Below are positions 51,480-62,700 of a stretch of 64,000 nucleotides of DNA, one piece after another. The position numbers and the translations under genes are program-made. The DNA lies in contig NC_092674.1 of NCBI RefSeq assembly GCF_964355755.1, forward strand, positions 23,028,001-23,092,000, in the 5' to 3' direction. Below the pieces are notes generated by a model. The model worked only from the letters and a program-made list of their open reading frames with translations, ran no database searches and was not told the DNA's origin. This stretch comes from Antedon mediterranea (lineage: Eukaryota > Echinodermata > Crinoidea > Comatulida > Antedonidae). Position 1 is the stretch's first letter. Every line of letters starts with the position of its first letter.

Positions 51480-53000
51480 AAATACAAAAATCCCTGTACA
51501 CGGATTTTTTCAAAAATTTGCCAAATTCGACCCTTTTATTTTTGTATATAAATGGTCACTATGTCTATAAGATGATGATATAACGCAATATAATAGTATT
51601 TTGAAAAATCCCTGAACTATATTACAGGGATTTTTTCGAAAAAATAACCAAATTTCAACCCTTTCATATTTGGATATAAATGGTCACTATACGTCTATAA
51701 GATGATGATAACGCTGTGCAGTATATGCACATATATAGCAATATTATTGCATAATAATAGTTTTTTGAAAAGTGAATATAATTTGGTCATTTTTAGAAAT
51801 TTTCTAAAAAAATGGCCGATTTTCTACCCTTTTTTTTTTTTACATAAATGGTTACTATAGCATAAAAAACATGCGCAGAATCGAATAATGGGTTGCGCAT
51901 GTCAATTGTGACATACATGGTTACTATAGCATAATAAACATGCGCATAGTCGACTAATGGGTTCTGCGCATGTTAATTGTGCTATAGTAACAAGTTTTAT
52001 CAAAAAATAAAAAGGTCGAAAATTGGCCATTTATTGGAAAAAATCCCTGTACTATAGTACAAGAAAATTTCCGAAAAATGGCCGATTTTCGACCCTTTTA
52101 TTTTTCGACATAAATGGTTACTATAGCATAATAAACATGCCCAGAGTCGACTAATGGGTTCTGCGCATGTTAATTGTGCTATAGTAACCAGGAAAATTTC
52201 CGAAAAATGGCTGATTTTCGACCCTTTTATTTTTTGACATAAATGGTTACTATTGCATAATTAACATGCGCAGAGTCGAATAATGGGTTCTGCGCATGTC
52301 AATTGTGTTTGTGCTATAGTAACCACTTTTGACATAAATGGTTACTATAGCATATAAACATGCGCAGAGTCGATTAATGGGTTCTGCGCATGTTAATTGT
52401 GCTATAGTAACCAGTTTTATCGAAAAATAAAAAGGTCGAAAATTGGCCATTTTTTTTTAAAAATCCCTGTACTATAGTACAGAAAAATTTCCGAAAAATG
52501 GCCGATTTTCAACCCTTTTATTTTTTTACATAAATGGTTACTATAGCATAAAAAACATGCGCAGAGTCGTATAATGGGTTCTGCGCATGTTAATTGTGCT
52601 ATAGTAACCAGTTTTATCGAAAAATAAAAAGGTTGAAAATTTGCCATTTTTTCGAAAAAATTCCTGTACTATAGTACAGGAAAATTTCCGAAAAATGGCC
52701 GATTTTCGACCCTTTTATTTTTTTACATAAATGGTTACTATAGCATAAAAAACATGCGCAGAATCGAATAATGGATTCTGCCCATGTTAATTGTGCTATA
52801 GTAACCACTTTTGACATAAATGGTTACTATAGCATAATAAACATGCGCAGAGTCGACTAATGGGTTCTGCGCATGTTAATTGAGCTATAGTAACCAGTTT
52901 TAACGAAAAATAAAAAGGTCGAAAATTTGCCATTTTTTTGAAAAAATCCCTGTAAAATTTCCGAAAAATGGCCGATTTTAATAATGGGTTCTGCGCTTAA
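51480..53000. repeat. Palindromic satellite
   Basis: About 1.5 kb of tandem units near 190-200 bp (plus shorter deleted forms). Each unit is itself an inverted repeat: TGGTTACTATAGCA...CATGCGCAGA, a short centre with TAATGGGT, then TCTGCGCATG...TGCTATAGTAACCA. Outer arms (TGGCCGATTTTCGACC and GGTCGAAAATTGGCCA) and a CCTGTACTATAGTACAGG palindrome separate units. Frames at 52250-52817 are artefacts of the repeat. Confidence 0.88.
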
Positions 53001-53138
53001 TGGATTCCTTTAAAAATAATTTGGTAATTATAAAAAAAAATAATGTACTTGATTTAGTGTTTGATTGTCTGTTAAAAACAAAAATTTTATTAGTTTTATC
53101 ATTATAAGGGCCTTCTTAAAAGAGATGCTATAAATCTA

Positions 53139-53302
53139 AAGCTATTTCTACACAGGCTATCAAACTTTATGTGACAAACAAATGTGATGTGCCCATGGAC
53201 ATGATGATGTCATATCACTAACATATTTAAGCATATCACTACCATATATGGGCACATCACATTTTTTTTTCACATAAAGTTTGATGGTGTAGACAGAGCT
53301 TT
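53139..53302. mobile_element. MITE, TA-flanked family, copy 3
   Basis: 164 bp. Left end AAGCTATTTCTACACAGGC (partly decayed), right end GATGGTGTAGACAGAGCTT, TA on both sides. Interior as in the copy at 7374-7535. It lies downstream of the IK stop codon, near the likely end of the transcript. Confidence 0.75.
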
Positions 53303-53716
53303 ATATAACTTATTTAATAAATTACTTTTACTAGTCACCTTCGAAATAATAATGTTTTAATTTATCTAATTAATATTTAGTGTATTTTTGTGTTGTATGG
53401 TTCTGTTAAATTGTATAAAAATACTAATGGCTTTTTAAAAAACAAAATGAGCAGTGTTGGAAATAAATATACCATGAATAATAATAATTCCCAACCATAA
53501 AAGATGTAATAATCAATTGTAAACATTGATATTAAAACAAAAATGAATAAATCTGTTATTACTGCTAAAAGTGTTTACCAATCTCTTAAATGACAACAAT
53601 ATTATTTTCCAGTAAACAGTGACATTATAAACAGTAATTTTAACCTGCATGCATATTATTAAATTAATTACATAATTGTGAGTTCCAAAATGAATCTTAT
53701 CAAAGATTGCTTCAGT

Positions 53717-56700
53717 TTAGTATCCTTTAGACTTCTTGTAGTTTCCGCCACTCCTTTAAAGAAAAACAAGATTTAATGATTACTTCACAATGTTTGTTAT
53801 GTTTCACCACTTTTAACATGTGAAATCCTTAGATATACCAACAGGATTATTTCACAATGCCTTTTCTGCTTCAACAAACATCTAGAAAAAAGTACCTGCT
53901 ATCTTTTAACGTTATGTAAAAGCCTTATAGCAACAGGATTATTTCACAATGCTTTTTCTTCGCAATAAATATTTCACTTGGTTCTTTATATTGAAGCCAC
54001 TTCAAGCTACTTCTCCACATTTAATCTAGGTATTTGCCATTGCATGCATACATATTGCAGGTTGTTAAAAATATGAAAATACTTACCCATCACCTGTTCC
54101 TGTAGCTTTTCTTTTGGCAATAATCTACAAGAAATGTTAACATTTTTGTTAATCAAATTACACCTTTTAATATTTAATTCAAGCTTAACTGCAAACTACA
54201 GGGAGACTTTCAAATTGTACCAAGTTCTTTAATGTTCAATATATGTACACAGAAGCAATGGCTTTACGTCCCACAAAAGATGAGGAAATTAAGGGCATTC
54301 AATATGACGGACTTGCCAATATTAATTCCGATCCCTTACCATTATAAGACCAGATTTATTTTGTTTATTACCTGTTGAATCTTGTTCCATTCCTTGTCCA
54401 GTTCTGCCTTTTCATTCTTCTGACCCCCAACTCTGCGAGTTTTACGTCCCTCAGACATCTTTAAACCAAATTGGAATGCAGCCCTGCAAAATTATACCGG
54501 TAATTGTTTAAGAGATGACAACAATACGCAGCAATGATCTCATATTAGTTAGTCTTTACAATTTGGTGGACTAGATGCTGCAGATTTAACCTTATGCTCA
54601 TCCTATAAAGATCACATCACCTACAGAAGCAATGCATGCTTGAAAGGATTTTTTCAGAGGCGGATTGCTATAAAACAGTCTTAACTGATGACTTAACTAC
54701 CCGATTAAATCAGCTGGCTTTATCAGATAGACGGCCTTACTAAAGCCACCCCTGTTAGACCTTATAAAACAGTCTTATTTAAGACCGCGTACAGTAACAA
54801 ATTGAGGGCGTACTTTATGCGTAGAATACCAACTTATTTGATTTAACATTTAAAACTCGTTCAATTGGTTGTCTTTTACGATCAATAATACGTATAAGCA
54901 ACAGAAATGTAACTCTAGTAGTAACCAATATCACATCATTTTGAGTGTTATTTTGCAAATGCCTACAAAGTTACACTGCAGCTTACTTTAGACAAGTTTT
55001 TCTGATGGTATCTAAATATGTTCATCAAAAATTTTAAAAGAAATGCTATCTTATAAGAGTCGTAACCAGAATGAAAATGTTTATTGTTTTATATAAAAGA
55101 AAAAGCATTGATACTATAAGTCACGCCCGTATTCTTAAACCGGACTTTAGTTGTAGTTTGAAGTTCGACTTGAAAAAGTCGTAGTTCGAGCTATTACTTC
55201 AAATTCGATTCAAAAACAAAGTAGTCGAAGTTTGCAGTTCGACTTAATGAAGTCGAGCTTTTAGTCGAGTTGCACACGTCTGGGTAACAAAGGCTATACA
55301 TTGGCCAATGACAAGAGAGTATTTGAGGAGCAGACGAAATTTTGCGCATTGATATCACTTTCCATTTTCTTACAACACTTTTTACGCATCAGGACTATAT
55401 ACATGAAAAGTAATTTTAATCGTTAATTATTAGAACAAGATCAGTATCAATTTAACAGTGAAGTACTTTCGATTAACAACAAACAAAATATTCAAAATAT
55501 ATTCAGGAACCATGGCGGTACAGTAACTTTTATATTTTCTAGGCCCCCAACAAAGTATGATCGCGACGAACCACGCACTTCATCGCGTGACAAGAAAGCG
55601 CTAGGCCCCCTAAACATTCCATCGCGTGGTGAATTCCCGCATCTGTCATTGTCGCTATGGCGTGACGTAATTCAAGTCGGACTTGCGCGAAGAAAATAAT
55701 GTAATTTGTATACGGTTGTAAATAAAGATTATTTTCAATATTATAACTTATACCAATGTATACTTAATTAAGCTAATATAAAAATAGATATTTCATTTTT
55801 CAATATCTGGCCAATATAACAACTCAATGACTGTTACATTTTTCATAAACATCGTTTAAAAACCATTTAGTCGACCATTTAGCCTGCCCCCTCCAGGACT
55901 AAAAAAATCAATCAAAATTCGTCTCGATTTAGTCGAGGTTGGCCTGAATTAGTCGGCGATTTAGTTGAAGTTCGGTTTATGAATTAAAACGACGTCATTT
56001 TTAAAGTTTTAGCTCGAACTACGACTAAAGTCCGGTTTAAGAATATGGGCGTAAGTGTTTATTAATATCTTACTTTGGCATAGCTTCTTTGTTGTTCATG
56101 TAGCTACTGTAATCGTCCTGTGTTTCGAAATCCCAGCGACTTAAGGGGCCTTTCTTGTTACCCTGAAATCAACAATATATAAACAGAAATTAGTTTTGGA
56201 GAAACCGGACTGTTCTAAGGTTAATATTTGTATATAATACAATGTGTTAAAAACCACTATCATTCTATACAGTAACTTTTACAAATGTTATGTAAACTCA
56301 ACTTTAATTGAACTACAGCAAAGTTTCAACCAACGAAAATTTAAAAAGAAATAATTCAATGCGAGAAGTTCATCTTTACATGTATAAGTAATGGTAAAAA
56401 CTTCTAATACGTATACAGTATATTACATGTAATACATGTACATTATAATGTACAGTGTTTCAAACATGGCTAAAGAAAAACAAATATATCTTGTATGTTT
56501 GCATTCATAATTATGATAATCTTACCAAATCCATTTTACTGTAGTCTGCTTCATCATCAGAGTCGTCACATGCATCAATGCTTTCCATCAATCTATGAAA
56601 GAAAATGATACATTATTAGCGTAATAGGTTAGCACAACAAGACTAACATCTTTATGAATAATCAATATCTCGTTAAATGTGAAATGAGGTTTGTTTTGTA

Positions 56701-59700
56701 TTTTATTTGTTATGATTGTGTGTGTGTTTGTTTCTTTCTTAATACATTTGTTAAGCTCTGTCTACACTATCAAACTTTATGTGACAAAAAATGTGATGTG
56801 CCCGTATATATGGTTATGATGATATCATTTCACTAACATATTTGAGCATATCACTACCATATTTGGGCACATCACACTTTTTTTGTGAAACAAGTTTGAT
56901 AGTGTAGACAGAGCTATAGTTAGGATTACTCAAAAAGTTATTACCCAATGTTCATATCATTTAAAGGACAGTTCCATAGCTGTATGGGAACACGTCATTA
57001 AATGTTCATATACTTAAAGCGGAAGTTTGTGCCCTTCTATTTTGTCATTAAAACAATTACTGTATTAAAAATAATAATTATTATTTCCACTAAAACGACA
57101 CAGTTTTTGCTTTAAGAAGTGTACTGTATTTTCAGGACACTGAGAACACCTGAGAAACGTTTCCACAAAGCAGAATTCTCGCCGGTATCTTCCACCACTC
57201 AGAATTTTCCAACCACCACATTCATGACTATTTTTCAAATTCAAAATGACAAGATAAAAGGGGCATTCAATTTACGTTTCCATCGTTACGTTTCCCAGCA
57301 CTAGCCTAATAACAATGTTTGCGAATTTCGAAGACCAAATCGTGTATACTTACCCAGGATAGCATTCAGCGTAACTTCCGCCAGGGTCTTCAGATTTACC
57401 CCCTCTATGTTTGCCTCGCCTTAATTAGAGAAAAGAAAATACAATATAACTTTTTTATGAGTATAAAATAAAATTTAAAAAAAAATAAAAAAAAAAAAAA
57501 TTATGCAAAAATTCCAAGTATTTGTGCAACTCCACTCCCTAAGCCTCAAATGGACAGTAACAGTATAGTGTGCCTAGTATAAAATAATAATTATAAATAA
57601 TAGTATTGGAATAAAATACTTACGATCGTTTATCTTCATGTCTATCCGACGTATATAACAAGTTAAAGATTTGGGAAGTGTTTTTTTTGTACAATAAAGT
57701 CTCCTAATACCACCCTGGGACGATCAATATTTTTTAGTTTTCTGTGGGCATTTAAAGTAAATTAATTATTACGGTATTATATATCTGTATGTATTAGTTG
57801 TTATTATATATTGTACTGGATGGCAAAAATTGAAATAAGATTATAAATAACAAAAGGATATTTCTTATCAACTGTTGTGAATGTTCCAGCAAATCTACCA
57901 TCAGGTTCAGAAGATTGCTAACAAAAAAAGAAGAAAAGGATGTCATTTGAAACCAATTTTGTATAATTAATGTACACGGAATAGTATGAAATGTTTCCAT
58001 TCTAAAAATTGTAATCTAATCAAATTGAGAGAAGAGTAAAATCAAGATTTAACTTAGTCATTATGGTGCTGTTTATCTTGATGATGTTAAACGTCTTCTT
58101 CTTGTTTATTTAACCGTTAACTTCAAGCCATCGTTGACTGAAGTTGACATATGCATTACCTTTGCGTGAGAGAGACCGGCAACTTATGTACATTATTATG
58201 TATATCTATTTTTTTATTTTATTTTTTATTTCATTATTACTTAAATAATAAATTTATATTAAATAATAGGCAGTCCTTTAACCTAAGGTCCCTTAGGTGC
58301 TCTCCCCTGGGCCAGGAGGATCCTAAAGTTCATAATGGGCAGGGTCACTCATGTCCCTGATCGGATCACTGCACCTAAACTACAGTAGCAAATACAATTG
58401 TTCTTGTTTAACAACATATAAAAGAAATGAAATATATGTAAATCACATACCTTAGAAGATCCATACTTTTTAATGATATTTTGGACAAGATCTTTTCCTC
58501 CAGTTGATGAGGATGACGATCTTGATTCTTGTATTCCCTAATTAAATGAAAAAATAGATGCATTAGGAAAACATGGAGGGATTAAGAAAACATAGAGACA
58601 TTAGTACATAACTCGTGACTGTTTTCACAAATTCCACTGCTACATAATTAAAATTTTTCTTTCACTTTAATATTCTTTAAACTTACCTCTCCTCTATCTT
58701 GAGGTTTCTCAAAGTAACTTCTATGTTTGTGGTCACGGTCATCGCTACGTCCGCCACGGTCACGCGTCTTGCTGCTTTTTTCTCGCCTCTCTTCTTTAGA
58801 TTTTGGTTTTACAAACGACGGTGGTGCATAATCACCCACATCATTGAAAATACTAAAAGCAATAACAACAAAATTACCTTTACAGTCTTATGAAAATCTG
58901 AATATAATTATAAGGTAATTATTAAATTTAAATTAATTATACAAAGGTGAATTTTTAGTGATGTCACAAATGTTATTCTTATAAAAGTAAATTCTGTGTT
59001 ATTCAATCTACAAATTAATGGCAAATGTGATAGAACATGGTAAAAAATAATAAAATTTTCAAATACAAAAAAAACAAATACCTATAACAAATAGTATATT
59101 CACATGTTTGTTTGGAATTAATTAATCTGAAAATCTATTAAATTTTTGCTTGTGTTGTTTGTTTAATGGTACTAGAATAACAATATGGAGAGAATAATGC
59201 TTACAAACTGAATGTTTTTTTTTACTTACTTATCATCATGGCCAGGTAATTTTTCCTTCATTTCTTCTTTCAGTTTTCCTATTATAAACAATATTAAATG
59301 TTAAAAAATAATACTTAGTTTAGGATATGCGATGATTAGTTCTCCGTAACGTTATAGCAACATATATTTACACTTTTAATCATATACCTAAGGTTTTGGG
59401 CTTCGTCAAGAAAAGAGTCTGTGAAAACATTACACATATTAATTCACATTTTTAAAACATTATTAATTGATATAAACCTTTTTCTTTCTTCTTCAACTTT
59501 CTTCCTCTTTGTCCTTGCCGTAAATATGACAGAATCTGAGTCAGCTTGTTAATTACAATATCATTTGCCGTCAGTGTAGTATGCGACTAAAAATAGGTAT
59601 AAAACAATTGTTAGTGTTTTGTTGTAGTCATTGCCATTTATTCAGTATTTGTGCCAATTACTGTATATGATCAGGGTAGGGGGTTAAAAAGAGAGAAACA

Positions 59701-62700
59701 TTGCACTACCTAAGTACCTTGCGTCGAATGTCCTCTCGACGGTCTTTAGACCTAGCCTAGGTAGGCTTAGTTTTGTAGGCCAAGCTGGTAAACAGCAGTA
59801 ACATATGAATATCGTACGCTAGCTATAGGCCTGACGTTGTCCAATTGCTGCATTAAATTGTCTTTCTGTTTTTGCCAGAATTCGGTAATTCAGATTGGGG
59901 AAAACCAGGAATTTCCGCTAAAAAGGTACGAGTCTTCCATTTGTTTTGGCCTTACGATCGATTGAAAGTGTGGACGAATCACAGAATAAAAACAAAAATA
60001 TCAATCCCCGCTATGTATGTTGGGATTTATAGCGAGCCACTTAATTTATTAGAATTGACTTATTTTTTACATTTCTAACCATTTAAAGATGAAAAAAGTT
60101 ATCACAATAGGACCATATAGTATTTATTTTTACATTAAATGTAGTTTGTGACCTTAAATTAGGTCTAAAGAATGTAGGGAATCGGATTTACCTCCATTGT
60201 AGGACAGTCTGCTTTGCTACGTATCACAGTAGTAGGAATATCACTTTCAGCGTAATCGTCATCTAGTTCTACCTTGTACGCCATACGGCCTGGCAAAAAC
60301 AACTCATTACGCTCTGGTGGACGTTTCTTGAATAATGTACGGTACACATTCTTTCCTGTAAAATATTTTATTAGTAAATATGAAATTCCTACTAGGACTA
60401 GCCTATAATAAATGATCTGTTTGCCTCTCTGTCACTCTAAATGTATAATGTTCTTTTGACACATTCTTGTATGCTTCTTTATCTTTAAATTACTGTACTA
60501 CAGTATACTTATGCCAGTCATTCTTTATGGAAATTCATTGATCACATATGTACTAACAATTAAAAACTGAAAATACATAAATATTAAAGAAATTCAAATA
60601 AGTAATAATAATTAAATAAGAGTGTATAGATGTGGTAAGAGGAGTATGAGGTCCGAGGCAGATCACACTAGTTTGGATCATTATCTCAAAAAGTGGACCT
60701 CTGGTAATAAAACAAAATTTGGGGCTGTGATGTGGAATAAACTTCATTTCGAGATCAAGGAACAAATCATGGTTTTGAAACATCTATTTCCTAAGTAGTA
60801 ACTCGTTTTTGCGTCTTTTTTATGTAAAGCGCTTTGTTTATTTTTTCTTTTGGAAAAGTGCTATATAAATTATAATAAATATTTAAAAAATGAAAGCAAT
60901 GCTAATAATATACTAATAATATAAATGTACAGTAATAACAAAATCGATTACTCACCCACTCTTGTCTTGAAAGAAATATGCTCATCTTCAACTACCGGTT
61001 TCTTAACTTCTTTAACAGGCTCCCTAATAAAAGCAAAATATATCACTATAAACATGTAGTTCAATATATGCATTTTCTGTCAGAATTAGAACATGAATCT
61101 ACCAACTTGAATCTGTATTTTAGTAACGCAAGCAGAGATTGAATAAAAAAAAAAATTCTGTTTGTATTGTTTGAGGGTCCCTAATGATCAGCTTATGCTA
61201 GATGGATCACCCTTATTAAATATTGTTTAAATAAAATGCTACTTTATAATGCATAAATGATTTTTATGCTGACCAATAGGGACATGACTGATGAGTGAGT
61301 GATGATGGAACTCAATAACACCATGAGTCTGAACATACTATTATATTATTTACTTACTTTGTTTCTTCTTTGATTGCGTTCTTGAAACTCTCTTCCATCA
61401 CCTCTTCCTCTTCTTTCTCTTTGTGAGTTATCTCAGCTCGAACCTTAAAAGAAATTGAAAGGACTTCATCTCTCAAAGTATTACTAATTTCTGGAATTCT
61501 CTTCTCGACTATGTGGTAACAGCTCCCTTTACAAGGCCGTAGTAATAGGTTAAAAACAGACAAGGCAAAGATGCTTTAAATATAATTATTAATATAAAAC
61601 ATGACGATCTGTGCTGGGGAATTAGGGTGGGTGGTGAAAATTTCACACAAGGCGAGGTAAAGGCCACATAAGGCATAACTTTTTCACACTACTATCAAGT
61701 AAGTAAATGTATGTTGATTGACCAAATAAATGTCATTCAATGTATAACAGGGTCCATAATATACTGTAGTTCACAATTATGATTCATTAACAAGCCATGT
61801 AAACCTGTCCAAGAAGAAATAGAATTTTGAAAAGTTAACTGTTTCAGAGCATAGATTTCATCTGTCAAAAATTTGACCTCCTATAGTTTATTTTGGTGGT
61901 AAAATGCCCTCCTGTTCCCGTGTGTTAATAGAAGACTAGCCTTGCAAAAATCCAGTGTGTTTAAAAAAAATTTCATACAACAGCGAGAAACTCGCCAATT
62001 AAAGGATAGATAAACTATTTAAAAATGTATTGCTGTTGTTTCCGGCTTTATGTTATTAATTTATTCTCTTTCAGTAAGTAGCATGCCTATACCTTTTGTA
62101 AGAGGGCATAATCAAGACCTTTCACCAAATGAGTATGCTCCATGTCACCTCCAAGATATTTACTCTCTTCAATCAATTGCTTACGACGATTAGCGGCAGT
62201 ATCCCCACTAAAAAAAAAGCAACATCAAACCAATTACCAATGATTAATTACCATTACCATGTGCAATATTGAATAATTATTATAGTAAGTAATTCTTGAT
62301 CTTTCATCAGAGAATTGTGTTGTTATAGTGTTTATTTGTGTTGGTGCAATTTTCTGTGTATTTTTATACATTATATATATTTATATAATTTTATGATGAT
62401 ATGCCAGTTTTTCAAAGCAAATTAAATTCTGTTAATTTCTTTTTAATGGACAAATAAAGATATGACAATAATTTTGGTAGATTTCCATAAACATATTTAT
62501 ACAAAAATAAAAACTCATGAATGTTAACCGTGATAAATAAATGTGGATCGGAACACTACTTTTCCAAAATACCTTATCCTTGTTTTTGGTTATGTTACAG
62601 TGACCTGCCTTAACCGTGAAGCCACTTAACTTATCTAAAGTGTTTCTTTAATGGAAATAGAAACAGATTGCTTACGACTGAACATCGGGGGCGACTGCTC

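Noticed and set aside
52250-52817. Three overlapping minus-strand frames of similar sequence
   Set aside because: They repeat with the palindromic satellite unit and have no gene context.
59391-59418. Exon-like segment in an IK intron (acceptor CACAG before it, GTATAT after it; would read DSFLDEAQNL)
   Set aside because: It is 31 nt long and would break the frame. Direct joining of 59478 to 59278 keeps frame and reads KKKEKGKLKEE, as in the RED family.
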